A stretch of 64,000 nt of DNA from Limnephilus marmoratus (taxonomy: Eukaryota; Arthropoda; Insecta; Trichoptera; Limnephilidae): positions 49,574,831-49,638,830 of the forward strand of contig OU862916.1 of the NCBI GenBank assembly GCA_917880885.1. Direction: 5' to 3'. The notes below the pieces were generated by a model. It saw only the letters and a program-made list of their open reading frames with translations, was not told the origin of the DNA and made no database searches. The translations under genes and the position numbers were made by a program. Position 1 is the stretch's first letter. Each line of letters starts with the position of its first letter. Below, in pieces: positions 31,237 to 40,119 of the stretch.

Positions 31237-31277
31237 GCCAACGTTTCGGACAGCGTTGCAGTGTCCATCATCAGGGC
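31237..31277 (-). ncRNA. Hammerhead ribozyme motif in the Penelope terminal sequence
   Basis: On the minus strand: GCC-CTGATGA-T-GGACA-loop-TGTCC-GAAACGTT|GGC. Stem II is 5 bp (GGACA/TGTCC), better paired than in the palindromic copy. Stem I is GCC/GGC. Helix III is only ACGT. It lies about 100 nt downstream of the endonuclease stop on the same strand, the expected place in a Penelope element. Confidence 0.7.
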
Positions 31278-31376
31278 AGATGTGTAATAGTTATGGGTGA
31301 TGTTTGTACTTATCTACTTAGGAGCGATACCGTGTCGCCAGCTCCACTCCTCTACGAGTTGGCGCTACAATATACT

Positions 31377-32204
31377 TCAATATGTTTTTTTGCGTTTAGC
31401 CTTGATGTAACCGTCAATTACCGGATACCAAGAACTATTGAGCTTAGCTCCGTCGTCTCTATTAATATTTATAGGATTTTTGTGAATTTCAATTGCCTCC
31501 GTAATTAGGCGTGCTCTATGAGTTTTGGGTCTTCCCAGGACCTCAGGGACAAATCCAAAGTAATGGCCGGTTTCGATTAAGTGCTCGGCGATTGCCGATT
31601 TGTCAGGGTGGCCAAGTTTACAGGCACGAAAGTGTTCTGATATCCTTTTGGAGATCGTCCGCTCTGTTTGGCCTACATAAACCTTGTCATATCCAGAACA
31701 GCTGAGTTTGTACACTCCATCTGTTTCTAGAGGAAACTTGGTCTTTGCAGGCCTCAAAAAGTGTCGTATTTTTGTCGTGGTTCCGAAGACAGTCTTGATG
31801 CTTTCTTTTTTCAATAGCCTGGCAATTCTGTCTGTCACATTGTGAACGTAAGGCAGGAAAGCGCAGCCCTTTGACTCTTGTTCAATTCTGTCTTCTTTTG
31901 GTGCAGATTTGGCTCTTATAATTTGCCTTGTCTGCCTTGCTGGGTAACCGTTACGCTCCAGCGCATCGGTCAGTTTTGTAAGTTCTGCTCCGATTTTTGT
32001 TTCTTCACTTATTCTGGTCGCTCGGGTCACCAATGTATGGATAAGTCCTCTCTTCTGCGCTGGGTGGTGATGGGAATCAGCATGTAGATACCGATTTGTA
32101 TGAGTTGGTTTTCTATACACTGTGTGTCCTAGACTACCATCTTCTTTTCGCATCACCTCCACATCTAGAAAAGGTAGGATCTTAGAGTCATTTTCCAGCT
32201 CCAT
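31377..32204 (-). CDS. Penelope-like GIY-YIG endonuclease region, 275 aa
   Basis: This is the C-terminal half of a Penelope pol. Residues 10-45 contain LPFLDVEVMRK and YRKPTHTNRYLHADSHHHPA, the thumb-like block after the RT palm. The endonuclease is at 160-220: GVY (163-165) and YVGQT (176-180) correspond to the GIY and YIG motifs. RISEH (187-191) carries the conserved Arg, and AIAEHLIETGH the conserved Glu. In the family this domain nicks the target DNA. The natural frame continues upstream (HLNSLHVKIKF...) to a TAA, so the Met chosen is internal. The RT lies in broken frames at 32205-32563. Confidence 0.9.
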   Translation of the reverse strand: MELENDSKILPFLDVEVMRKEDGSLGHTVYRKPTHTNRYLHADSHHHPAQKRGLIHTLVTRATRISEETKIGAELTKLTDALERNGYPARQTRQIIRAKSAPKEDRIEQESKGCAFLPYVHNVTDRIARLLKKESIKTVFGTTTKIRHFLRPAKTKFPLETDGVYKLSCSGYDKVYVGQTERTISKRISEHFRACKLGHPDKSAIAEHLIETGHYFGFVPEVLGRPKTHRARLITEAIEIHKNPININRDDGAKLNSSWYPVIDGYIKAKRKKTY

Positions 32205-32580
32205 TTTGAACTTAATTTTAACGTGGAGTGAGTTGAGGTGGCCGAGAAATTAGTTCAGTTTCTCTGTTCCATGAGGCCAAATGGCGAAGACATCGTCGAC
32301 ATACCGCCACCATACTTTGGGAACAGCCGAAGCTGTGTCGAGTGCCACTTCCTCAAACTTCTCCATAAAGAAGTTGGTCAGAACTGGCGACAACGGACTG
32401 CCCATCCTCCTTCTTCCACTTGTTCAAAAAGTTCACCCTGGAATGCAAAATATCCCGTTTTAAGGCAGTGTTCAAAAAGTATACAAATGTCTTCCTCGTA
32501 GATCTCTCTGAGTATTGTCATGGAGTCTTCCAGAGGCACATAGGTTTGCCGCATTAGCGCCACTCTGTTGACATGTTTTA
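32205..32580 (-). pseudogene. Penelope reverse transcriptase, frameshifted
   Basis: CLKTGYFAFQGELFEQVE is in one frame (32378-32563) and MGSPLSPVLTN...RYVDDVFAIW in another, joined by a frameshift near 32408. A stop lies between the palm and the 31377-32204 ORF. The catalytic YVDD is preserved. The N-terminal fingers are missing. Confidence 0.8.
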
Positions 32581-32585
32581 TAGCT

Positions 32586-33812
32586 TTGTTTTGCTCAGTC
32601 GAGCTTAATCCAAACGTCCGGATTCCTTAGATTAAGCGATGCTTAAGCAGTGATGAGACTTAGTATCGTCTTAGCAGTTGATTAGTAGGATTGGGAACAG
32701 CGGCCGTTAGATTTAGATTGATCGTTTTTGTAAGGATACCTGGCTATCTTGAAATATGAAACTTCTGAGATTATTTAGCTTAGCTTACTCTGGGAACTTT
32801 TCACTAACATGTTCCTACTAATTCAAGCTATAAATAAACCAACAATAACTAATATTTGTGTGAACAGTATATAACTCGCGGAGTCTTGATTATTTCGATT
32901 CGACAGCTCGCAACACTTGGAATTCAATAAAGTAAAACAAAATAAAAATAGATCTGAAAATATATAAACTAATAAACCTCATAGAAACTACAAAGATAAC
33001 GCATACAAAACCAGAAAACTCAATCGCTTGTTATGCATGGATTTCCATCCGTGTAAAAATGAAACAAATTAGATCCAATATAAAAAAATGTGATGAAGTG
33101 CACTGGCTAAAAATTTCATTTGGTTGGGACGAATAAATTTGAATGTTTCTCGTTACATTTCATATTCGTATTTCAGCTATCACTTTGACTATTTTAGTGG
33201 TTTCGGCCCAGGGCTAGCAGATTACTCTCCTGCGGGCATTGTTACCCAGAGACTAGGCCGAAAATAGCTCTGTAACTCAGAAACAAAGGGAGATAAGTAA
33301 AAAAGCAAACATTTAATTTTTATAGATAATGTAAGGTAGAAGATTGAAAAGAACTATGATAATGAAATAACAAAACTTCCTAAAAAATGTTGTTGTATTG
33401 TACAATATACACTACCTCCTAGCTTTATGAACGAATAAATGATATTCCTATTTATTAATAAATTTGCAAATCAATAATTCATTCGTCGTTAAAAGACATA
33501 CTTAATTGAATAATGTGAAAAACCAAAAAGGATTCAATAAAGTATAAAATACATGTGTCCGAAATTTGGCGTGCAAGCGGGAAATTTGTGATTCAACATC
33601 AAATTTGGAGTCAATTTTTTGACATAACTTTGTGAGATGAGCTTTCGTTTTCGAGTAATTCGAGTGTGAAGTTGGTTTTTCTTCTAAAAAATCTGAAAAA
33701 AAATCGCTTGCTGAGAGGTTTTGTATTTTTAAAAGCGTCGAAGCTTTGACGCGAATACAAAAGTTTTTATCTAACAATCTTTTGATAGGGTACCGAAAAA
33801 GGAATAAAAATC
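32586..33812. other. No gene seen
   Basis: Unassigned AT-rich sequence. The 91-aa minus-strand frame at 33502-33777 (MLDKNFCIRVKASTLLKIQN...) has no motif I recognise, and I would not call it a gene. 33206-33265 contains TTTCGGCC and its inverse GGCCGAAA. Confidence 0.3.
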
Positions 33813-34620
33813 AGATTGTGTAGTTCTCACGCGGTAGAAGTGAAACTAGAAAGTGGCTAGATGTCGCTTTCTTTTCCTTTGCTTGTTTTTTTTTAAGTGG
33901 TTTTAGATTGGAATTAATTTCACAAAATAATAAGGTTTTATTTTTGATTTCGTAGGATTCGAACCCCCGCTCGCTAGATGTCTATCTATATGGCCGCTGA
34001 GAGGCCGCGGAGGCACCTTGCCAACTACGCTATGAAAGACACGCGCCGAGGGAGGCGTCTACTAATATCTACAGGAATTCCAAAAACTGAAAAAATCGAA
34101 CTAATATCTATGAGAAGGAAAGTGTTGACGAATATCTACAGCTCAAACTGTTGACGAATATATATTAGAACCAAAGTGTTGACGAATATCTACAGCACTG
34201 GCAGAGGTTGGATTTGCAATTATTTATAGCGTATTGGAATAACGTAATATTGCGTATGCAGTTTAAAAAACTTAATTTATGTAAGTATGTATGTAAAAAT
34301 CCCTAATATCGGACTATTGGATACATTTAGCTGATTAGTCCAACCTACGCTCTGTAGATATTAGTTCAACCGACGCTCTGTAGATATTAGTCAACACTCT
34401 GAAGTTCGTAGATATTAGTTCAACATATGAGCTGTAGATATTCGTCCGACATACAGGCTGTAGATATTAGTATCTGGAGTCGCACCGAGGTGCGAATTTA
34501 CAGCATTATGTTAGAACCGAGTATTTGTGTAGAACTGAGTTGTTGCATTTCCGTTTCACCCGAATTTCAAGTCACTAACGGCGCCAAAGAAGTTCAATTT
34601 TGGTTAAAAAACATTTAAAA
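33813..34620 (+). repeat. Family C repeat with tRNA-like segment, split by a foldback element
   Basis: ACGCGGTAGAAGTGAAACTA, GATGTCGCTTTCTTTT and GATTTCGTAGGATTCGAACC match 57096-57532 up to GCGCCGAGG. The copy resumes at 34484 with ACCGAGGTGCGAATTTACAG and ends TTTCACCCGAATTTCAAGTC...GCGCCAAAGAAGTTCAATTT. Read on minus, GGGTTCGAATCC at 33957 is a pol III B-box-like sequence. Confidence 0.6.
34052..34483. mobile_element. Foldback-like element 3: inverted arms made of tandem repeats
   Basis: The left arm repeats GTTGACGAATATCTACAG-type units (34058-34200). The right arm repeats the inverse CTGTAGATATTAGTTCAAC (34335-34475). The outer ends read GTCTACTAATATCTACAG and, inverted, CAGATACTAATATCTACAG. 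The central 130 bp is unrelated AT-rich DNA. It interrupts family C, with an imperfect duplication around CCGAGG on both sides. The unit sequence differs from elements 1 and 2. Confidence 0.65.
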
Positions 34621-34639
34621 AAATTTAGGTAATGGACAG

Positions 34640-34780
34640 ATAAGGTCAGTGGTTTAACCATAATTTGAAAATGGCCTTGTAAGCCGAAACAGCTGTCACA
34701 AAAATTAAAACTAAAATACTTGCAGAAATTAATAATAACATTAATTAAAATTAATAATAAGGAATTAAACACAAAAACAA
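34640..34780 (+). repeat. Dispersed repeat with decayed hammerhead-like core
   Basis: GTGGTTTAACCATAATTTGA, AAATGGCCTTGTAAGCCGAA and ACAGCTGTCAC recur at 6471 (minus), 40921, 52666 and 58911. It folds as GGC...GCC-GAAAC with self-complementary ACAGCTGT and GTC, which mimics helix II, the GAAA core and a dimer-type helix III. The CTGANGA side is altered (TTGAAAA). Confidence 0.45.
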
Positions 34781-34794
34781 TTAATAGGTAATTT

Positions 34795-34965
34795 GGTCAG
34801 GTCAGGGGGTTGAGAGGTTTCTCGACTGAGTGACCAGTGACGACACGTGCACGATTTTTATTTTCTTAAATAGAAATAAATAAAAAAAAACTCACCGGAG
34901 ATTGAACTGCCATTTACGCCTTTGCTCAAAATACTATGGAATCCCTAGATAAAGTTTTTCGAGTA
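34795..34965. repeat. Family D fragment
   Basis: CAGGGGGTTGAGAGGTTTCT, GACTGAGTGACCAGTGACGA and AACTCACCGGAGATTGAACT match the loop and right arm of 13045-13350. 34966-35289 beyond it has no repeat match. Confidence 0.45.
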
Positions 34966-35289
34966 CGTAGACACACTACAATAGACGAACAAATGCATCA
35001 TATTATAATATCGACTGAGTATTTTTGAACTGTCCTGTAACCGTCGTATATTATGATGTTTATGCTAATGAAATAAACATAATGTACAATGTGATGATAA
35101 ATATAAATACAACAAAACACGGTTGAGTAACAATTTATTAAACATAAATAAAATCAAAGACCTACAAACGTGATGTGATTATCGACCTGGCAGCAAATAG
35201 AAAGTATACGTGACGTATTACCTACGTATCGGTGTCGTGAAAGTGCTATAAATATAATATAGTCTGATATTTCGGTCTGTGAACTCGTC

Positions 35290-35361
35290 GGTTCCATGGT
35301 GTAACGGTTAGCACTCAGGACTCTGAATCCTGCGATCCGAGTTCAAATCTCGGTGGAACCT
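35290..35361 (+). tRNA. tRNA-Gln (anticodon CTG)
   Basis: A complete 72-nt cloverleaf. The 7-bp acceptor stem is GGTTCCA with TGGAACC plus discriminator T. The D arm contains A-box TGGTGTAACGG. The anticodon stem CAGGA/TCCTG encloses loop CTCTGAA, with CTG at positions 34-36, which reads CAG for glutamine. The T arm GAGTTCAAATCTC is the B-box. A T run (TTTTT) follows at 35365 as pol III terminator. No intron. CCA is not encoded, as expected for eukaryotes. This is the only intact-looking host gene I can support; the other tRNA-like stretches (35884, 60958) lack matching acceptor stems. Confidence 0.95.
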
Positions 35362-35780
35362 GATCTTTTTGATTTTTTATTTGTACATTGCGATAAAAAT
35401 AGATTGGTTTTTAATTATACTTGGCGTGGTTTCTCAAAAGTAGAAAGTAAATACAAATAGAACGCAATTAAAGTTTTACAAGAGTAGCACAATATGAATT
35501 TTACTAAGTGCGTTAAACATTTTAACATATTTATGAAGTCATCCATTGACATTTTAAAATAACAGTAATTATTAAAAATTGTTTCACGTGTAATTCATGA
35601 GTTTGTGCGAAATTATATATTTTTAGTACATTTATTCGGCAAAATTTTAAATAGACGAACTCACAAATATCAAATAATTATAGGTATTAAATATTATTAA
35701 ATTTGAAGTATCTATTTAAATATTAGTAGATATTAAAATAAGGTCTAGTCTGTAGTTAGAAGAAAGATTGAAGAAATATA
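35362..35780. other. No gene seen
   Basis: AT-rich and unassigned. Confidence 0.3.
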
Positions 35781-35784
35781 CAAT

Positions 35785-35880
35785 AAATTTGTATAGAGCC
35801 CACGCGGTGAAATTTCACAAGCCGGCGCTATTCAAATCTTCCAAATATTGTTATTTATTGTTATTAATAAAATAGGTAAG
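35785..35880 (+). mobile_element. LINE 3' tail
   Basis: TTTGTATAGAGCCCACGCGG, TGAAATTTCACAAGCCGGCG, CTATTCAAATCTTCCAAATA and TTGTTATTTATTG are a diverged version of the 23110-23175 tail. Confidence 0.5.
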
Positions 35881-36104
35881 TTGACAGCCTCCGTGGTTGA
35901 AGGGTAACACTCTCGACTTGCAATCTGAATGTCACGGGTTCAAATCTCGGCGTGCGCAAATACATTTTCTTTGACGAAGTTGTAATATATCATAATTTAT
36001 AATATATTATTCATTTAAAAAAATAAAAAATATATTTCAGGTACCAGAGTGGGATTCAGAATCCAGAATCTAAAATTGCTTGAAATGGCTTTAGCATTAA
36101 GTGT

Positions 36105-36543
36105 GTCTAGTCCATTTAAAAATCTATGTATTGTTCATTGATTTCCGTGTTCATATGTAAAAATAATTTTAATAAAAAAAAAAAAAATTTTTTTTTTTTA
36201 ATAGTTCTATATTGCCCCTCGTCCCTTACACATTATTTTCTTTCAAATTTTATTATTGTTTATGTCTATTATTTTTCTCTATTACCTATTTATGTCTATT
36301 TTTAAAAATTAGTTCTGTCAAAACCCTGAGGAAGTCAACTTTGCTGACGAAACATGTCGGTTTTTGTAAATAATTAAGTGGTTAATACAACGTTATTTAT
36401 TAATTTGAAAAATAATTTTCCTTTAGATGTATAATGTTGTCCTTCCCGAAATGAGTTATATTAAACTCATTGGGAGTAATGTATTATAAATTTTATGTAA
36501 TAATTTTGTAATATATTATCTCTAATAAATAAATAAATAAAAT
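36105..36543 (+). mobile_element. Hammerhead-bearing retroelement inserted in SINE-A
   Basis: It is extra relative to uninterrupted SINE-A at 51301-51605. It ends in an (AAAT)n tail (36526-36541), indicating plus-strand retroposition. It has no ORF. It carries an A/T run (36175-36203) and one well-formed hammerhead motif. The SINE flanks at the junction share only GTGT/GT, so the duplication is short or decayed. It may be non-autonomous, mobilised by a LINE with the same A-rich tail. Confidence 0.6.
36318..36366 (+). ncRNA. Hammerhead ribozyme motif
   Basis: Core CTGAGGA (36326-36332) fits CUGANGA. Stem II is GTCA (36334-36337) with TGAC, 7-nt loop. GAAA is at 36349-36352. Helix III is the self-complementary ACATGT, followed by the cleavable C (36358). 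Stem I pairs AAAACC (36320-36325) with GGTTTT (36359-36364). All conserved core bases are present. The tiny helix III again implies a dimeric form. Confidence 0.75.
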
Positions 36544-36720
36544 TGTTTGGTGACCAGATCTGAATAGTCAGGTACTTCCCCACTTTCCTCTTTCCCCACC
36601 TCCTTCCCCTTCCCCCCTACCTTAAGCCACATAACATACCGCACTTGGGGATGCCATAGTCTTAATAGCTTCAGATGGTTGGGAGCAGTTCGAATTCGTG
36701 TGCGGTATTCACAAAAAAAC

Positions 36721-37247
36721 ATTACGAGGTGAGTGTGAAAAAAAAACGGTGAGGTGAGTGATAAAAAAACAAACAAAATAGTGTGACGTGAGATCTAACA
36801 GCAAAAAGATATCTTATTTATTAAATATCTACACAGAATTGTGAAAAAAATATCGCCAAAAATATTTGACAAATGAACAATGAACACCCGCCTAATAATA
36901 AAAATTCCATAAAAACAAATTTGTTGCTCTACGTCTGTACATAGTCAAACTACAAATTTAATCATATCTAACCCCATTTCAGTAAAATTACCATTCAGGA
37001 CATGGACCCGTTGCACCATCAGGCGACATCAACAATCAGGCAGAGAAATGGCCCCTAAACACGGCCCTCGATAACAAATGCAGGCTTTCCGCGTTGCCGA
37101 TATGTGGGATGCATATACTTACCGCCGGAGCCTCCGTTTATGTAAGGGACGTTTACTATAATCACGTCTGTGATACGGGTATGCGATGGCTGTCGTTAAT
37201 TTTATTGATTTACTCGTCCATTGAAATCTTGTTGCAAAGGATGCACC
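36721..37247. other. No gene; unsourced sequence
   Basis: AT-rich to 36980, then GC-richer to 37247 with no repeat match. The plus-strand frame 37094-37615 runs from this block into the foldback arm and is not a gene. Confidence 0.35.
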
Positions 37248-37256
37248 ACGTGCAGT

Positions 37257-38052
37257 GTACCGCGCGTTTACATCCCGCGACAAAATATCCCCGACACAAT
37301 ATCCTCCGACAAAATATCCCTCGACATAATATCCCAAGGACAAAATATCCCCGACACAAAATCCTCCGACAAAATATCCCTCGACATAATAACCCAAGGA
37401 AAAATATCCTCGACACAATATCCTCCGACAAAATATCCCTCGACATAATAGCCCAAGGACAAAATATCCCCGACACAATATCCTACGTTAAAATATCCCT
37501 CGACATAATAACCCAAGGAGTAAATAACCTACGGACAAAACATCCTCCAACAAAATATCTACTAAAACCTAATCTAACCATATTTTACATTTTACGTCAT
37601 ATTTTTGAAAAATAATTTATTGTCTTTACAGGATGTCTGTATTATTTTTGTCCCATTTAACTATTTTTGAACAATAATTTATTGTCTTTGCTGGTTGTCT
37701 GTATGATTTTTGTCCCATTTTTTGTTGATATGTTAGGTTAGGTTAGTTAGGTTAAGTTAGATTAGGTTCAAGGAGATATTTTGTTGAGGGATGTTATGTC
37801 CGTAGGATATTTTGTCGGAGGATGCTTTGACCGTAGGATATTTTGTCGGAGGATGTTTTGTCCGTAGGATATTTTTTCGGAGGTCTTTTTTCCGTAAGAT
37901 ATTTGTCGGAGGCTGTTTTGACCGTAGGATATTTTGTCAGAGGATGTTTTGTCCGTAGGATATTTTGTCAGAGGATGTTTTGTCCGTAGGATATTTTGTC
38001 GGGATATTTTGTCAGGAGGTATTTTGTATCGGGATGAAAAGTCGCGGAACCC
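37257..38052. mobile_element. Foldback-like element 1, 796 bp
   Basis: The left end is GTACCGCGCGTTTACATCCC, the right end (inverted) GGGTTCCGCGACTTTTCATC. Inside the left end are about 18 imperfect tandem copies of GACAAAATATCCCTC-type units (37277-37560); the right arm has about 15 inverse units (37770-38035). ACGTGCAGT flanks both sides (37248-37256, 38053-38061), a 9-bp target duplication. The middle holds a 64-bp tandem duplication (ATAATTTATTGTCTTTRC) and TTAGGTTAGGTTAGTTAGG-like sequence. The architecture is that of foldback elements, which are related to Mutator-like transposons. No transposase is encoded; frames across the arms are repeat artefacts. Confidence 0.75.
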
Positions 38053-38061
38053 ACGTGCAGT

Positions 38062-38363
38062 GGCTTGTCTATTGTTGTAATAGCGCATACTCAGTACTTT
38101 ACTTGAAATTTAACTGTGGAGGTTTACTGAAGGAATTAAATGCGGCTGGTAATGAAATTTTATTGATTGTTGAATGTTAAAGTGGAGGAGATAGTAGCGG
38201 GTCTAATGTTTATGTTCGGGTGGCTTAACAAAACCTCATCGTACTGCTTTTTATCTCGTTTCAGGCTTAATAATCAGGAATTGTTTCATAGTGATTTCAA
38301 CAAATGAAGTATTTATTTTTTTAATATTAGCTCTACACAGATGGTCCTAACGAAAACAATTTG
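38062..38363. other. No gene seen
   Basis: Unassigned sequence between the foldback element and SINE-B. Confidence 0.3.
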
Positions 38364-39050
38364 CTTCGAGGCCTATGTCATCTTTGGGAATGTTTTGTAG
38401 GGGTCTTTTTAGGGAAAGAGAGGAAATTCTGGGAGGAAAACGAAGGGTTGTAATCTGGGGGTCAGCGTGTCCAGGAATGACAATCTCTTCCAATCCGGCC
38501 GCGTATTTACATTCCCCGCCGCGTTTCAGTCGCTTTAAATTTTCAATATCAAAATTTAAATATTTAGAAATAAAATTATTAATTTCTAATATACACATTG
38601 GAAAGATTATTTTATCTAGATTTTAGAACAATTTTTGTTTCTGCAAAGTGATAAAAAATTATCAATATAGAGGTGTATTTACAATATATGGGAATAATAT
38701 TAAAATTTTAATATGTAGAAATAAAATTATTAATTTCTAATATACACATCACAAAGATTATTTAATTATTTTATCTAGATTTTAGAACAATTTTTGTTTT
38801 TGCAATGTGATAAAAAATAACCAATATAGAGGTATATTTAAAATGTAAATTGTCGTTACCGCGACTGAATCGGTATAGGTTTTGTAAATACGCAATCCGG
38901 CCAGCAATGCACTAAGTGAGCAAACGTATCCGCCGCCAAGACCTAGACAAACCTCATCTCCAGAACCCTGGCACCCCTGCTAAGTCACTAAACGTAATGA
39001 ATAATATGATGAATCACTTGAGGTGGTGGTACATATAACCGAAACAAAAT
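38364..39050 (-). mobile_element. SINE-B, reverse, split by a MITE
   Basis: AGGCCTATGTCATCTTTGGG to TTCCAATCCGGCC, then, after the insertion, AATCCGGCCAGCAATGCACT to GCACCCCTGCTAAGTCACTA. It is full length apart from the loss of the extreme 3' tail. Confidence 0.75.
38501..38893. mobile_element. MITE with 9-bp target duplication, 393 bp
   Basis: AATCCGGCC is duplicated at 38492-38500 and 38894-38902. The ends are GCGTATTTAC and its inverse GTAAATACGC; a second inverted block TTTCAGTCGC/GCGACTGAAT lies 17-20 bp further in. The interior is two direct copies of an AT-rich unit of about 140 bp (38555-38680 and 38690-38850, both with TAATTTCTAATATACACAT). A 9-bp duplication suggests Mutator-like mobilisation. 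Confidence 0.75.
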
Positions 39051-39548
39051 TGAATTCTGTAATATTAAGAATATTTAAAAAAAATGTATTACCGCTGTTT
39101 TGATTAATTGTACATTGATATTAGTATTTATTCAGTGATTTTAAACTAATGATAACATCACTACTGTTATCGAGTAGGTACATTCATGTTATTTACATAC
39201 AAATTATTTAATTTTATTATTAATATTGTTGAATAAAATATTATTATTATGTAAACTAATTACCGGTAACGCAAAGATCATAACTGATGAAATTATTAAA
39301 ATAAATAAGAAACTGACCACTTTATTAATGACCCAAAATAATATATCATCATTGATGAAGTATTTATAATTATTATTATGTCCGGTATAAAGAAAAATCC
39401 TTAGGCTATCTTTATAATCCAGAAATAAACACAATTTTGATACCATAAAAATAGTGCTACCGAAATAATTTTAATTATCAAAAAATTACGTAACAGGATA
39501 CTTAACATTACACGTATTATATGTGTTAATTAAAATCATATGTGATTA
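39051..39548. other. No gene seen; AT-rich
   Basis: Very AT-rich. The minus-strand frame 39204-39446 is Asn/Ile/Phe-rich low complexity. Confidence 0.3.
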
Positions 39549-39864
39549 CTAGCTGACCCGGCCACGCGTTGCTAATGCTAATGAAATACAACGCCGTCTA
39601 CTAACAACGCCATTACCCAACCTTTATAACCAACGCCATCTATTAATTTGCATAGAAATCAAATCTAGCCAGCCCGCTCCCTTTATATATTATATCAACG
39701 AATTTACACAAAACCTCGACAAACTATATACCTAAACCTTCCTCATAAATCAATCTATCTATTGGTGAAAACCGCATGAAAATCCTTTCAGTTGTTTTTG
39801 AGTTTATCGCGAACAGACAGACAGACAGACGCGGCGGTCGACTTTAATTTATAATATGTAGAGA
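39549..39864 (-). mobile_element. Non-autonomous Helitron, 316 bp
   Basis: On minus it starts A|TCTCTACATATTATAAATTA, includes (GTCT)n and TTCGCGATAAACTCAAAAAC, and ends GGCCGGGTCAGCTAG|T. A related copy is at 52973-53332. Confidence 0.7.
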
Positions 39865-40119
39865 TATATATACAAATAAATGCCATCTATTCAAATGATT
39901 AAACACAGGTTAACTAACCTGAATTTTATTATAATTCTATGGCACCTACATTGTGCAACGCATTAATTAACGCAACATATACATTTTGATTGATTGATCA
40001 CCAATATTCTACCTACTGGAAGAGGTCATTGAACAACAAAAGCAGTACCTACAAGCTCCGACAGAATCCAATCCTTCAACAAGTCAGCACCCCGCAGAAA
40101 AGCGAAGAAAGCTCCTCGC
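39865..40119. other. No gene seen
   Basis: Unassigned AT-rich sequence. Confidence 0.3.

Larger units (their letters stand above)
31150..32585 (-). mobile_element. Penelope-like element, 5'-truncated and decayed
   Basis: Read on the minus strand: part of the reverse transcriptase (from about 32580), linker, GIY-YIG endonuclease, stop at 31377, then a terminal sequence with a hammerhead and GCAACACGGCATAATACCCC. The RT includes MGSPLSPVLTNFFMEKFEE and the catalytic WWRYVDDVFAIWP near 32270-32420. A frameshift near 32408 and an in-frame TAA just upstream of 32204 separate it from the downstream ORF. It is not functional. Confidence 0.85.
35884..36720 (+). mobile_element. SINE-A with tRNA-derived head, split by insertion
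   Basis: The head 35887-35958 resembles a tRNA: A-box GTGGTTGAAGGG, loop with TTGCAAT (anticodon GCA, so tRNA-Cys-like) and B-box GGTTCAAATC. Its acceptor ends do not pair, so it is not a functional tRNA. The body follows to about 36104, resumes at 36544 with TTTGGTGACCAGATCTGAAT and ends GGTATTCACAAAAAAAC. The 36105-36543 part is a separate insertion. Confidence 0.75.

Noticed and set aside
33502..33777. 91-aa minus-strand frame as a host gene
   Set aside because: No recognisable domain, no repeat-independent support, AT-rich composition; such frames are expected by chance.
35887..35958. Possible tRNA-Cys
   Set aside because: A- and B-boxes and a GCA-like loop are present, but neither acceptor nor anticodon stem pairs, and the same head precedes SINE-A bodies at 47501 and 51301.
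37094..37615. 173-aa frame over the foldback left arm
   Set aside because: It is a translation of tandem AAATATCC-type units; its minus-strand counterparts are equally open. Repeat periodicity explains it.
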